Assembly (NCBI RefSeq): GCF_007829815.1
Contig: NZ_VIWT01000001.1
Coordinates: 992,001 to 1,056,000 of the forward strand
Direction of reading: 5' to 3'
DNA: 64,000 bases
Source of the DNA: Kitasatospora viridis
GTDB lineage: Bacteria > Actinomycetota > Actinomycetes > Streptomycetales > Streptomycetaceae
The notes below the pieces were generated by a model that saw nothing but the letters and a program-made list of their open reading frames with translations, searched no databases and was not told where the DNA came from. Made by a program: the position numbers and the translations under genes. Shown here piece after piece: positions 24,755 through 33,435 of this stretch (within the stretch, counting starts at the first letter, position 1; every line of letters begins with the position of its first letter).

Positions 24755-25971
24755 CGGGCCCCGCTCCCCGAGCCGGTGCCCGCCGCGGCGCGCAGCGCGT
24801 CGACCCGGTCGGTGCGCTCCCAGGTGAAGTCCGGCAGCTCGCGGCCGAAGTGGCCGTAGGCGGCGGTCTGCGCGTAGACGGGGCGGAGCAGGTCGAGGTC
24901 GCGGATGATCGCGGCCGGTCGGAGGTCGAAGACCTCGCCGATGGCGTGCTCGATCCTCCCGGGGTCGACGTTCGCGGTCCCGAAGGTCTCGACGAACAGG
25001 CCCACCGGTTCGGCCTTGCCGATGGCGTACGCCACCTGGACCTCGCACCGTGCGGCCAGGCCGGCGGCGACGACGTTCTTGGCGACCCAGCGCATCGCGT
25101 AGGCGGCCGAACGGTCCACCTTGGACGGGTCCTTGCCGGAGAAGGCACCACCGCCGTGGCGGGCCATGCCGCCGTAGGTGTCGATGATGATCTTGCGGCC
25201 GGTGAGCCCGGCATCGCCCATCGGGCCGCCGATCTCGAACCGCCCGGTGGGGTTGACCAGCAGGCGGTAGCCGTCGGTGTCGAAGCCGGGCACGGCCCCG
25301 CTCTCCGCCAGCGCCTTCAACTCGGCGTCGACGACGTGGCGCTGGATCTCCTCGGGCAGCGTCGTGGCCAGGTCGACGCCCGGCGCGTGCTGGGTGGAGA
25401 CCACCACGGTGTCCAGCCGCACGGCCTTGTCGCCGTCGTACTCGATGGTGACCTGCGTCTTGCCGTCGGGGCGCAGGTACGGCAGGGTGCCGTCCTTGCG
25501 CAGCGCGGACAGCCGCGCCGAGAGCCGGTGGGCCAGGTGGATCGGGAGCGGCATCAACTCCGGGGTCTCGTCGGTCGCGTAGCCGAACATCAGGCCCTGG
25601 TCGCCGGCGCCCTGGCGGGCCAGCTCGTCCCCGGTCTTGCCCTCGGTGTCGACGCCCTGGGCGATGTCGGGGGACTGGCTGCCGATCGACAGCGAGACGC
25701 CGCAGCTGGCGCCGTCGAAGCCGGCGGCCGAGGAGTCGTAGCCGATCTCCAGGATCTTCTCCCGGACGAGCGCGGCGATCGGGACGTAGGCCCGCGTCCT
25801 GACCTCTCCGGCGATGTGCACGAGGCCCGTCGTGACCAGCGTTTCGAGGGCGACCCGGGAGTGCGGGTCCGCTGCCAGCATGGCATCGAGGATCGTGTCG
25901 CTGATCTGGTCGGCGATCTTGTCGGGATGTCCCTCGGTGACCGATTCCGAGGTGAAAAGGCGGTGGGCCAC
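24751..25971 (-). CDS. metK: S-adenosylmethionine synthetase (cluster paralogue)
   Basis: A 406-aa methionine adenosyltransferase with all family signatures: [33 protein letters not shown], and the P-loop-like [19 protein letters not shown]. It makes SAM from methionine and ATP. Its location inside a specialised-metabolite operon, coupled by ATGA to the MtnA-Apt fusion, shows it is dedicated to supplying SAM for the pathway, presumably beside a housekeeping copy elsewhere in the genome. The start is GTG with a strong GGAGGAG 6 nt upstream, preferred over longer frames that run into tandem repeats. Confidence 0.94.
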   Translation of the reverse strand: MAHRLFTSESVTEGHPDKIADQISDTILDAMLAADPHSRVALETLVTTGLVHIAGEVRTRAYVPIAALVREKILEIGYDSSAAGFDGASCGVSLSIGSQSPDIAQGVDTEGKTGDELARQGAGDQGLMFGYATDETPELMPLPIHLAHRLSARLSALRKDGTLPYLRPDGKTQVTIEYDGDKAVRLDTVVVSTQHAPGVDLATTLPEEIQRHVVDAELKALAESGAVPGFDTDGYRLLVNPTGRFEIGGPMGDAGLTGRKIIIDTYGGMARHGGGAFSGKDPSKVDRSAAYAMRWVAKNVVAAGLAARCEVQVAYAIGKAEPVGLFVETFGTANVDPGRIEHAIGEVFDLRPAAIIRDLDLLRPVYAQTAAYGHFGRELPDFTWERTDRVDALRAAAGTGSGSGAR

Positions 25972-26007
25972 TACTGCTCCTCCGTGACGTTTGTCGTGCG
26001 ATTTCAG

Positions 26008-26037
26008 GCCGATCTCGGCCGATCTCGGCCGATCTCA
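26008..26037. repeat. Three tandem copies of a 10-bp unit
   Basis: GGCCGATCTC is repeated exactly three times (26008-26017, 26018-26027, 26028-26037) in the 63-base gap ahead of metK. The last copy covers the stop codon of the SAM-dependent enzyme gene. It could be slippage or a site that alters spacing or mRNA structure between the two genes. Confidence 0.75.
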
Positions 26038-26766
26038 GCCGAGGCCGATGGTGATGCACCGCCCATAGCGATTCGCCGATTCATCGAGCACCTTGACACC
26101 GGATTCCGCGAGCAGCTCGGAAAATCCTTCGCTGCCAAATGACTCGGATTCGAAGCCGTCGTCCCCACGGAATCGAACACCGCCGTAGCGGCCGGGTTCC
26201 TCCATCAGTCCGGCGATACCGCAGGCCGAGTAGTAGGCCCGTCGAACCCCGGTGGTCCACGGTTCGGCGTTGAATACCGAGACCAGTGCGATCCCACCCA
26301 CCTTGGCCAGTTCGCGGAGCAGTTCCGCGGGCTCGGCGAAGTTGCCGATGAGATTGAAGGGCACCACGTGCAGGGGGTTCACCCCGGCGATGCGGTACTG
26401 CCATTCGTCGCTCTTGAGCGCGTCCCCGTGGACGGCGTCGGCCCGCCCGTGCAGCCCTTCGTCGAAGATGCGCTGCTTGAGGGCCTCGATCCCCTCGCGG
26501 TTCACGTCGATGCCGAGGTAGCTGACGCCCGCGACCCGGGCGACCTCCAGCGCGCGACCGTCGTAACACCCCAGTTCGACCAGGGTGTCGCAGCCGTGGC
26601 CGGCCACCGTCTCGCGGGCGACCAGTAACTCCAGTTGCAGGAAGGCGAGCAACTCGTCGGGGAAGTGTGCGGCTCTCATGATCGCGGAGGCGCCTCGGTC
26701 GCGATAGAAGTCGTCACTTCCGGGGGCCTCTTGCCGTGCTGTCACACCAACTTGAGCAGCATGCAT
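26035..26766 (-). CDS. SAM-dependent methyltransferase-fold enzyme, possible MTA-releasing cyclase or aminocarboxypropyl transferase
   Basis: A 243-aa Rossmann-like class I SAM-binding protein. Motif I is LVELGCYDGRALEVA, motif II LGIDVNREG, followed by DAVHGDALKSDEW and the post-motif region VPFNLIGNFAEP and VSVFNAEPWTTGVRRAYYSA. It is the first gene of the operon. ATG at 26766 has GGAGGA 4 nt upstream. An ordinary methyltransferase would yield S-adenosylhomocysteine, yet the next genes recycle methylthioadenosine, so this enzyme probably breaks the other S-C bond. Methyltransferase-fold proteins that do this include the azetidine-2-carboxylate synthases AzeJ and VioH and aminocarboxypropyl transferases. 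The fold is certain; the MTA-forming role is inferred. Confidence 0.75.
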   Translation of the reverse strand: MHAAQVGVTARQEAPGSDDFYRDRGASAIMRAAHFPDELLAFLQLELLVARETVAGHGCDTLVELGCYDGRALEVARVAGVSYLGIDVNREGIEALKQRIFDEGLHGRADAVHGDALKSDEWQYRIAGVNPLHVVPFNLIGNFAEPAELLRELAKVGGIALVSVFNAEPWTTGVRRAYYSACGIAGLMEEPGRYGGVRFRGDDGFESESFGSEGFSELLAESGVKVLDESANRYGRCITIGLG

Positions 26767-27126
26767 GGAATCCTCCGAGACAAGGGAAACGAGAAGCATG
26801 GCAATGGGCTCTTGCGAGGGTCCGAGCAGAGAATCATCAGATCGCACAGAAACGGCTGGCGGAATAGTCCACGAGGTCGAACAACCAGTTCGGCGGAGCC
26901 GGTCCGCCCGCCTTTGCGGCGGTACTCAGATCCCGGGCCCAAGCTCTTCTCGGCGGCCAGAACAATGGTGACCGAATGGAGCGTAGCAAATATTCCCGGG
27001 CGGGTGGTGTGATGCGGGCCACATGTTTTTCGCGGATCTCATGCCGGAGCTCCCGTCTCTGATATCAAGGTGAGGCCGCCCAACTCCGGACGGTATAGAC
27101 CGACGTGATTCAGCAGGAGGATCAAG
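26767..27126. promoter_or_regulatory. Divergent control region of the cluster
   Basis: This 360-base region separates the start of the long minus-strand operon from the plus-strand aminotransferase gene. A TATAGA hexamer at 27094-27099 lies 17 bases after TGAGGC (27071-27076) and could promote the aminotransferase. No strong candidate was found for the operon promoter, whose leader would be long. I looked for SAM-riboswitch-like sequence and saw none by eye. Confidence 0.35.
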
Positions 27127-28356
27127 TTGACCCGACCGCTACTCAACCAGCGGCTGTCCGGCTTCGGCACGACGATATTCGCGGAAATGAGCGAACTCGC
27201 CGCGGCGACCGGGGCGATCAATCTCGGCCAAGGATTTCCGGACACCGACGGACCCGCCGAGGTGCGCGAGGCGGTGGTGCGCGCCCTGCGGGACGGCCGG
27301 GGCAACCAGTACCCCCCGGCCGCCGGCGTCCCCGAGCTGCGCACGGCCGTCAGCGCCCACCAGGAGCACTGGTACGGCCTCAGCTACGACCCGGACGGCG
27401 AGGTCCTGGTCACCGCCGGTGCCACCGAGGGGATCGCCGCGGCGCTGCTGGCCCTCCTCGAACCGGGCGACGAGGTGATCACCCTGGAGCCCTACTACGA
27501 CTCCTACGCGGCCGGCATCGCGATGAGCGGGGCCACCCGGGTCACCGTCCCGCTGCGTCCGGACGGGCAGCGGTTCACCCTGGACCTCGCGGAACTGCGG
27601 GCGGCCGTCACCCCCCGGACCCGGCTGCTCCTGCTGAACACGCCGCACAACCCCAGCGGCACCGTGCTGACCCGCGGCGAGTTGGCCGAGATCGCCGAAC
27701 TCGCCTGCGAGCACGACCTCCTGGTGATCTCGGACGAGGTGTACGAGCACCTGGTCTTCGACGGCGACCACCTGCCGATCGCCTCGTTCCCCGGCATGCG
27801 GGAGCGGACGCTCACGGTGGGCTCCGCGGGCAAGACCTTCTCGTTCACCGGCTGGAAGATCGGCTGGGTGACCGGGGCCGAGCCGCTGGTGCGCGCGGTG
27901 CGGACGGCCAAGCAGTACCTCACCTACGTGAGCGGCGGCCCGTTCCAGTACGCCCTCGCGGAGGCGCTGCGACTGCCCGACTCCTACTTCACCGGCTTCC
28001 GGGACGACATGCGGGCCAAGCGGGAGCTGCTCTGCGCGGGACTGCGCGACGCGGGCTTCGGGGTCTTCGTCCCGCAGGGCACCTACTTCGTGACCGCCGA
28101 TATCCGTCCGCTCGTCGCGGCGGGGGTCGAACTCCCGTCCAACGGGCCGGACTTCTGCCGCGCCCTGCCGGTGAGCCACGGTGTGGTGGCGATTCCCAGC
28201 GCCGTCTTCTACGACGACAAGGAGGCGGGGGCGCCGTTCATCCGGTTCGCCTTCTGCAAGCGCCCCGAGGTCCTGGCCGAGACGGCCGACCGGTTGAGGG
28301 CGCCGGCGCAGTCCCGACGAGTCGGTGACGGGTCGTCGTCGGACCCAGAGCTCTGA
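27127..28356 (+). CDS. PLP-dependent class I/II aminotransferase, likely closing methionine salvage
   Basis: A 409-aa fold-type I aminotransferase. Signatures are INLGQGFPDTDGP, NQYPPAAGVPELR, LLNTPHNPSGTVL, ISDEVYEHLVFD and the PLP-lysine motif VGSAGKTFSFTGWKIGWVTG. Relatives include kynurenine/glutamine transaminase and MtnE/YkrV-type enzymes that aminate 4-methylthio-2-oxobutanoate to methionine, the one step the minus-strand salvage block lacks. The start is TTG at 27127, fixed by a perfect AGGAGG at 27115-27120 with 6 nt spacing. It is divergent from the operon and terminates at a hairpin. It could instead act on a pathway intermediate, and the substrate is inferred from context only. 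Confidence 0.88.
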   Translation: MTRPLLNQRLSGFGTTIFAEMSELAAATGAINLGQGFPDTDGPAEVREAVVRALRDGRGNQYPPAAGVPELRTAVSAHQEHWYGLSYDPDGEVLVTAGATEGIAAALLALLEPGDEVITLEPYYDSYAAGIAMSGATRVTVPLRPDGQRFTLDLAELRAAVTPRTRLLLLNTPHNPSGTVLTRGELAEIAELACEHDLLVISDEVYEHLVFDGDHLPIASFPGMRERTLTVGSAGKTFSFTGWKIGWVTGAEPLVRAVRTAKQYLTYVSGGPFQYALAEALRLPDSYFTGFRDDMRAKRELLCAGLRDAGFGVFVPQGTYFVTADIRPLVAAGVELPSNGPDFCRALPVSHGVVAIPSAVFYDDKEAGAPFIRFAFCKRPEVLAETADRLRAPAQSRRVGDGSSSDPEL

Positions 28357-28466
28357 CGGATCGGCCAGCCGGATTGCACGCTCCGCGCACCACACTTGCA
28401 TCCCCCTATGAGTAGCAACTGGCCGTGAAACGGCCGGAGTCAGTCGACCGGAGGCCGGCCGGCGCG

Positions 28467-28502
28467 CCGTGACGGGTGAGTGTCGACGCTCACCCGTCAC
28501 GG
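28467..28502. terminator. Bidirectional hairpin terminator
   Basis: A perfect 14-bp stem (CCGTGACGGGTGAG with CTCACCCGTCACGG, 8-nt loop) lies between two convergent genes and overlaps the stop codon of the universal stress protein gene at 28490. It marks the right border of the biosynthetic cluster. Confidence 0.75.
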
Positions 28503-29017
28503 CCTCCCGGCCCGGCCGGCGCGAAGTCCGAAGGGCTGGCCCGCCGGAGCCTGCGGCCCTCGCGCCACGGCACGAAGGGCGTCGGCACGGTCAGCACCGG
28601 GCAGCACGACTTCGCCAGGACATGGCGGCGGACCCGGCCGCGCAGCCTCTTCCACGGGCCGCGCCCGCCCGCTCCGATCACCAGCAGGTCGTCGTTCCGG
28701 TCGGCGACCGCGCACAGCCCCCGGCCCGGTAGCGACTCGATGGTCACCAGATCGGTCCGCACCCCTGCCGGGCGACCGCCGAAGGCGGTGTCCAGCGCCG
28801 TCTCCAGCCGGGCCGAGGCGAGGTTCTCCCACAGCTCCACCAGCGACGGAGGGATCCGGCCGCGGTCCGGCCCCCGGCCGCCCGGCGGGTGCCATTCGTG
28901 CACGGCCACGAGGACTCCACCGTTCTTGCGGGCCTCCCGGGCGCCCTGGTGAAGTGCCGCGAGGCCGCCCGGGGAACCGCTCACCCCGACGATGACCCGT
29001 GCTCCGCCGTGTGTCAC
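28490..29017 (-). CDS. Universal stress protein family
   Basis: A 175-aa single UspA domain. It begins ARVIVGVSGSPGGLAALHQG and has the nucleotide-binding glycine-rich segment LLVIGAGGRGPWKRLRGRVRRHVL near residue 120, followed by the typical CPVLTVP strand. This G-x2-G-x9-G-(S/T)-like arrangement suggests ATP binding, although the usual Ser/Thr is replaced around RRHVLAKS. The start is GTG, 9 bases after the permease stop, so both are co-transcribed. Its role with the permease is unclear. Confidence 0.8.
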   Translation of the reverse strand: MTHGGARVIVGVSGSPGGLAALHQGAREARKNGGVLVAVHEWHPPGGRGPDRGRIPPSLVELWENLASARLETALDTAFGGRPAGVRTDLVTIESLPGRGLCAVADRNDDLLVIGAGGRGPWKRLRGRVRRHVLAKSCCPVLTVPTPFVPWREGRRLRRASPSDFAPAGPGGRDG

Positions 29018-29026
29018 GGTTCCGGC

Positions 29027-30463
29027 TCAACCAGCTTGTCGTAGCCGCTGGTTGGCGCGCAGCCCGGCGTAGCCCAGGCAGAGCAGCGCCCCCCAGGCGG
29101 CCATCACGTACAGGGCGATCCTGGTGTCGCTCCGCCAGGCGATCAGCACGGTCACCAGGGCGAAGAAGCCGAGCGCCAGCCAGCTGGCGTACGGGGCGCC
29201 GGGCAGCCGGTAGTCCGACCCCGCCGACCGGCCCGCCGCCACCGCGCGGCGGTAGCGCAGGTGCGTCACCAGGATGGTGCTCCAGACCAGGATCGCTCCG
29301 CCGGTCGACACGGAGGTGATGTAGGCGAAGGCGTGCTCGGGATCCACCGCGTTGACCCACACGCCGACAGCCATCACCGCCGCCGAGACGGCCAGCGCCC
29401 GGGCCGGTACACCGCGCCGCGTCAGCCGGCCGACTGCTGCCGGCGCGTGGCCGTTGCGCCCGGCCGTGCGCAGCATGCGCGCGGTGGCGTACAGGCCGCC
29501 CGCGTTGCAGGAGGAGAGCGCGGAGGTGAGGACGACGAAGTTGACGATCCCGGCCGCCGCCGGGATGCCGACCTTCGCGAAGACGGCGACGAAGGGGCTG
29601 ACGCCGGGCTGGAAGGCGCTCCAGCTCAGCAGCGAGAGGATCACCAGCAGGGTGCCGATGTAGAAGAGGCCGAACCGCACCGGCAGGCTGTTGATGGCGC
29701 GCGGGATGTTGCGGCGCGGGTTCTCTGCCTCGCCCGCGGTGACGCCCACGAGCTCCACCCCGAGGTAGGCGAAGAGCACGATCTGCAGGGTCATCAGCGA
29801 GTGCCAGACGCCGTGAGGTGCGACGCCGCCGTCCCGCCACAGGTGGGTCACCGAGGCCGAGTGCCCGGCCGGACCGACGCCCAGGGTGAGGATCGCCAGT
29901 CCGACCAGGATCATGCCGACGATGGCGACGACCTTGACCAGGGCGAACCAGAACTCCAGCTCACCGAAGGACTTGACCGAGATCAGGTTGACCGCGAAGA
30001 GCACCACCAGGGCGACCAGAGCCGTCTGCCACTGCGGGACCTGCGGGTACCAGTACCTGACGTACTGTCCGGCCGCGGTGATCTCGGCCATGCCGGTGGT
30101 GACCCACATGATCCAGTAGGTCCATGCGGTGGCGTAGCCCCAGAACGGCCCCAGGAACTCCTGCGCGTAGCTGACGAATCCCCCCGAATCGCTGCGGTGG
30201 GTGAGGAGTTCGCCGAGCGCCCGCATGACGACGAAGAGCACGCAGCCGGCGATCGCGTACCAGATGACCAGACTCGGGCCCGCCTGCGATATCGCGGTGC
30301 CGGCGCCGAGGAAGAGCCCGGTGCCGATGGTCCCGCCGATGGCGATCATCTGGACGTGCCGGGTGCCGAGCCCGCGCCGGTACTCCGCGCCGGCCGCCGT
30401 CGTGCCCGTGCCGGGCCCCTCCTCCTGGACGCCTGGCGGTTCTCCGACTAACTGTGGCTGCAT
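29027..30463 (-). CDS. Amino-acid permease (APC superfamily, AAT type)
   Basis: A 478-aa secondary transporter with about 12 membrane segments. The cytoplasmic N-terminus leads into RHVQMIAIGGTIGTGLFLGA, the signature first helix of the amino acid transporter family, and YAQEFLGPFWGYATAWTYWI and GELEFWFALVKVVAI are also diagnostic. The ATG at 30463 is preferred (AAGGAC about 6 nt upstream) over the longer frame, whose added residues are not hydrophobic. Substrates in the family are neutral or aromatic amino acids, proline, GABA and similar. It lies just outside the cluster terminator, so any link to the pathway is speculative. Confidence 0.88.
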   Translation of the reverse strand: MQPQLVGEPPGVQEEGPGTGTTAAGAEYRRGLGTRHVQMIAIGGTIGTGLFLGAGTAISQAGPSLVIWYAIAGCVLFVVMRALGELLTHRSDSGGFVSYAQEFLGPFWGYATAWTYWIMWVTTGMAEITAAGQYVRYWYPQVPQWQTALVALVVLFAVNLISVKSFGELEFWFALVKVVAIVGMILVGLAILTLGVGPAGHSASVTHLWRDGGVAPHGVWHSLMTLQIVLFAYLGVELVGVTAGEAENPRRNIPRAINSLPVRFGLFYIGTLLVILSLLSWSAFQPGVSPFVAVFAKVGIPAAAGIVNFVVLTSALSSCNAGGLYATARMLRTAGRNGHAPAAVGRLTRRGVPARALAVSAAVMAVGVWVNAVDPEHAFAYITSVSTGGAILVWSTILVTHLRYRRAVAAGRSAGSDYRLPGAPYASWLALGFFALVTVLIAWRSDTRIALYVMAAWGALLCLGYAGLRANQRLRQAG

Positions 30464-31201
30464 CTCACTGTCCTTCTCTGTCCGGCCGGCGGCCGACTGA
30501 TGACGCGTCATGCAGTCGGCGAGAAGCCGTACCCCCGTTTTCGCCCGGCGCGGTGGCATGTACCGAACCATCCGCCCTGAGCCACTAAACCGTCACTCGG
30601 TGTGTCTGTAGGATATTTTGGCTCAGTGTTTCGATCTGCGCACGCCCGATTGGAAGTGATGCAAGTCACACTTCGAATCGGTGCAGCTCAGCGCCCCTCC
30701 ACCGGACTCCACCCCCACTTCGGCAACTCTGGGCCGCGTACTCCGGGAACGAATCCGCGGCAACAGCGAGGACCGGCACCCGCGGCGACCCACTCCGCCC
30801 CCGACAGCGGCACGCCGCCACCCCGCCGCAACGACACAGCGTGATCCCCGGGCAGTCGATCCGAGCGACCGTCTAACGGCGGCGCACGCCCGATCGCAGC
30901 CGCGGCGCACCACGACCACGTCCGCCGGTAACCAACTGCGGGCGCCGGCCCGTGGGGTTCCTCGATGTCGAGCATCTCCACCCGGTAGCCTCACGGCCAC
31001 ACCGCGGCTGCCGACAGGCTGGGTCAGGACAGAACCTGAACAGCGACGTACAGATCACCGGGTTCACCGCCGTTGACCCCATCCACATCAAGGCCGGGGA
31101 CGCGGATCCTCTGGCCGTTCCGGCGGCGGCGTGCACCTGCGCGCTGTCCGACTGCTGCGGCAGGATGGAGCGGCGATTTCGCCTTCGCAGGAGGAAAGCA
31201 A
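30464..31201. other. Intergenic region
   Basis: This 738-base region lies between a leftward permease gene and a rightward small gene. GC-driven open frames exist but none has a good start or composition. It includes a more AT-rich patch around 30600-30680 that probably holds the permease promoter. Nothing else is supported. Confidence 0.35.
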
Positions 31202-31486
31202 ATGCCCGCCAGCGGTAGCCGGTTGCCTATGGGGTTCCTGATCGCCGTCGCGATGGGTGCCGAGCCCGGTTCGGCTGCCGCACTGATGGCGGCACAGGAG
31301 GCCCAGCAGCGCTCCGACGACCGGCAGATCGGGCAGCTGCTGGAGGCGCTCCTGCGCGGCCCCTTCCAGAAGAGCGCGCCAGGCTGGATGCTGACGGCCG
31401 CCGTGGCGGAGGGGCTGCACCGGGACGAGTCCGACTACCTCGCCCGCACGAGCGTCGAACTGGCTGCCCTCGCCCTTGGACAGTGA
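31202..31486 (+). CDS. Hypothetical 94-aa protein
   Basis: A short gene with an excellent ribosome site (AGGAGG at 31189-31194, 7 nt before ATG). The protein begins MPASGSRLPMGFLIAVAMGA, then is helical and polar with AAALMAAQEAQQRSDDRQIG and ends in a Leu/Ala-rich helix. The N-terminal hydrophobic stretch is too short for a clear signal peptide. I do not recognise the family. It lies upstream of an unstable region with an IS remnant and a regulator remnant. Confidence 0.6.
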   Translation: MPASGSRLPMGFLIAVAMGAEPGSAAALMAAQEAQQRSDDRQIGQLLEALLRGPFQKSAPGWMLTAAVAEGLHRDESDYLARTSVELAALALGQ

Positions 31487-31639
31487 GGTCCTCGACGCCG
31501 CCGCTCACGGAACCCAGTGGCCGAAGCCGCCCACGTCCCGGTGACCGGCGGTCCGTTCACAGCAGGCTGCCTGGGTCCGGCCGCCCTGGCTCTGGAGTGC
31601 CGGACCCCGGGTAAGCGCCGCATCTTCGGCCTGTTGCTG

Positions 31640-32059
31640 TCAGGTTCCGCTGAGTGCGGTCTCGATGAGGTCGCGTGCGGCCGCGTCGTAGACCGCAGAC
31701 TGCTGGAGACGGTCGAATGCCTTGCGGAAGACCGCGAGGCGGTCGGGGTCGGTGATGGTCTCGCTGCCCCGGAAGCCCTCCACCTCCACGCGGTGGTCGT
31801 CGAAGATCGCGAATCCGTCGCCCGGGTAGATCAGCAGTCGGGCCCTGGCCGGCAGGATTCCGAGCCGAAGCCCGGGCAGGGACAGCGCCTCGGTCAGCCT
31901 GCGCAGCTGACCGCGCATCACCTCGGGGCCACCGATGTTGGTCAGCAGGGCCTGCTCCCCGAGCAGGACGTGATAGGTCCGGTCTTCCTGGCCGATGAAC
32001 TGGGCGCGGGCGGTCCGAGCCGCGACGCCGGCCTGGATGTCGTCAGAAGCGATTCCCAA
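31640..32059 (-). pseudogene. DUF5753 regulator remnant
   Basis: The frame encodes about 140 residues of a DUF5753 domain (QFIGQEDRTYHVLLGEQALL, IGGPEVMRGQLRRL, SLPGLRLGILP, and the final VYDAAARDLIETAL), the ligand-binding half of the XRE-DUF5753 proteins abundant in Streptomyces. The N-terminal helix-turn-helix (roughly 100-130 residues) and the start of the domain with the usual GLLQT motif are missing. Upstream sequence is unrelated, so the gene was cut at about 32060. The true end is intact. Confidence 0.7.
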
Positions 32060-32161
32060 ATCGAAGGTAGGGTCACGTTTTCCCAGGTGAGGTGTGTGGC
32101 CGTCACTCGGTAGGCACGCTCGGATCGTCGTGTCGGTGCGGGGCGTGTCGGGAGGTTACGG

Positions 32162-32653
32162 ATGCCGTCGGTGCTGGGGGTGTTGGAGAGGCGCGAGCGG
32201 GTGGCGCTGGCTCGGGCGGAGGAGTTGAGGGCGGAGTTGGGGCGGGTTCAGGCCGCTGTCGCGGAGGCGGATGAGGCCGCGCGGCGCGCGGTCATCGCGC
32301 GCGAGGAGACGGTGGCGGCCCTGGCCGAGGCAGCCGATGAGGCCGGTGCGTCTGTTGTGCCGGTGGTCGTGCCGGCAGCGGGGGCCGCCGGTTCGCGGGT
32401 TGAAGTTCCGTTGTGGCGCGAAGGGTTGGGGGCCGGGGTGCTGCCGGGCGACTGCGCGGCGATCGTGGCCCTGGTCGAGGTTGACGCAGCCGGTGGCGGG
32501 GACGGGGTGCGGGCCCGGCGGATGCGTGAGCATCTGGGCCGGCCGGCCGGTGATGCGAAGGAGCGGGCCGCGCGCTTCCGGGCGAAGCGGCTGGTGGAGC
32601 GGGGCTGGCTTCGTGAGGTGGGGCCGGGGTTGTTCAGGCCGCGGACCGCTTGA
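32162..32653 (+). CDS. Hypothetical coiled-coil / winged-helix protein
   Basis: A 163-aa protein. Residues 5-60 are an Ala/Glu/Arg-rich coiled coil (LERRERVALARAEELRAELG). The C-terminal 45 residues resemble a winged helix-turn-helix (ERAARFRAKRLVERGWLREV then GPGLFRP). I recall similar short proteins next to transposable elements in Streptomyces but cannot name a family. The last 20 bases overlap the end of an opposite-strand IS5-type transposase remnant. Confidence 0.55.
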   Translation: MPSVLGVLERRERVALARAEELRAELGRVQAAVAEADEAARRAVIAREETVAALAEAADEAGASVVPVVVPAAGAAGSRVEVPLWREGLGAGVLPGDCAAIVALVEVDAAGGGDGVRARRMREHLGRPAGDAKERAARFRAKRLVERGWLREVGPGLFRPRTA

Positions 32654-33008
32654 CGCGGCGGGGCGCGGGGACTCCCGAGCGGGCCAGGCGGCGGGTGGCC
32701 GGGATGCTCGCGGCCCACCAGGCCATCGCCTCGGCGCTGTCGATGCGGGTCTCGTAGTCCCGGGCCAGCCGCCGGGCCCGGATCAGCCAGGAAAAACTAC
32801 GCTCCACGACCCAGCGGCGCGGCAGCACCACGAACCCCTTGACGTCGTCGCTGCGCTTGACGACGGTCAGCGCGAGGGCCAGGACAGCGGCGGCGAAGGT
32901 GACCAGCCAGCCCGTGTAGCCGCCGTCGGCCCATACCAGGGCGATACGGTGGTGCTCGGCGCGCAGCTGTTCCAGGAGTTCGCGGCCGGCGTCGTTGTCC
33001 TTGACCGA
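32634..33008 (-). pseudogene. IS5-family transposase remnant
   Basis: The last ~125 residues of a DDE transposase are readable in one frame: RELLEQLRAEHHRIALVWAD then GGYTGWLV (third strand and catalytic Asp region), VKRSDDVKGFVVLPRRWVVE with RSFSWLIRARRL (the E/YREK-like region of IS5) and the C-terminus. Upstream of about 33008 the frame hits a stop and similarity ends, so the N-terminal half and left inverted repeat are gone. The break lies at the tRNA-like repeat at 33011. Confidence 0.75.
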
Positions 33009-33010
33009 AG

Positions 33011-33026
33011 GTCAAGTGCGCTACCA
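33011..33026. repeat. 16-bp repeat of tRNA-Pro internal sequence (possible att scar)
   Basis: GTCAAGTGCGCTACCA here is identical to 33284-33299 inside the tRNA-Pro gene (its D-arm to anticodon-stem part). Integrative elements often leave such tRNA-derived repeats at their ends. The flanking truncated transposase and regulator support an excision or deletion scar. The match is short, so chance or micro-duplication is possible. Confidence 0.45.
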
Positions 33027-33180
33027 CGCCTCGCTCCAGCAAACGGCAATGCGCTCTCGCACGTCACCTTGAGATCAAAGAACAATCCTCACGTCAGCCA
33101 CTGGAGCAACGGCTGGCGACGCATACGCGGCCAAACCTGGGGACCATTTTGGAACCACTCGGGACCAAGAAGCGGGCCTC

Positions 33181-33225
33181 AAAAACCCGAAAGAGCGGGC
33201 ACTCGGTTTCCCAAGTACCCGCTCT
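33181..33225 (-). terminator. Terminator after tRNA-Pro
   Basis: On the minus strand, about 18 bases after the tRNA 3' end, AGAGCGGG pairs with CCCGCTCT around an 18-nt loop and is followed by TTCGGGTTTTT, an intrinsic terminator with a T-run. Confidence 0.7.
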
Positions 33226-33242
33226 CACAACCGACTTCACAG

Positions 33243-33316
<74 letters not shown>

Positions 33317-33435
33317 TGGTCTCACTGCCCCACCCTCGTCGGGCTTCGGCTCTTCGACCTTGTCGTCGATCTCTCGGCGACGTGGAAAACAATACAGCAC
33401 GGCGGGGGGTGCTCGCTGCCAGGTATGCGGGCTGG

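Noticed and set aside
26767..27126. SAM riboswitch in the cluster control region
   Set aside because: I looked for SAM-I/SAM-IV-like conserved segments on both strands and found none by eye. A covariance-model search would be decisive.
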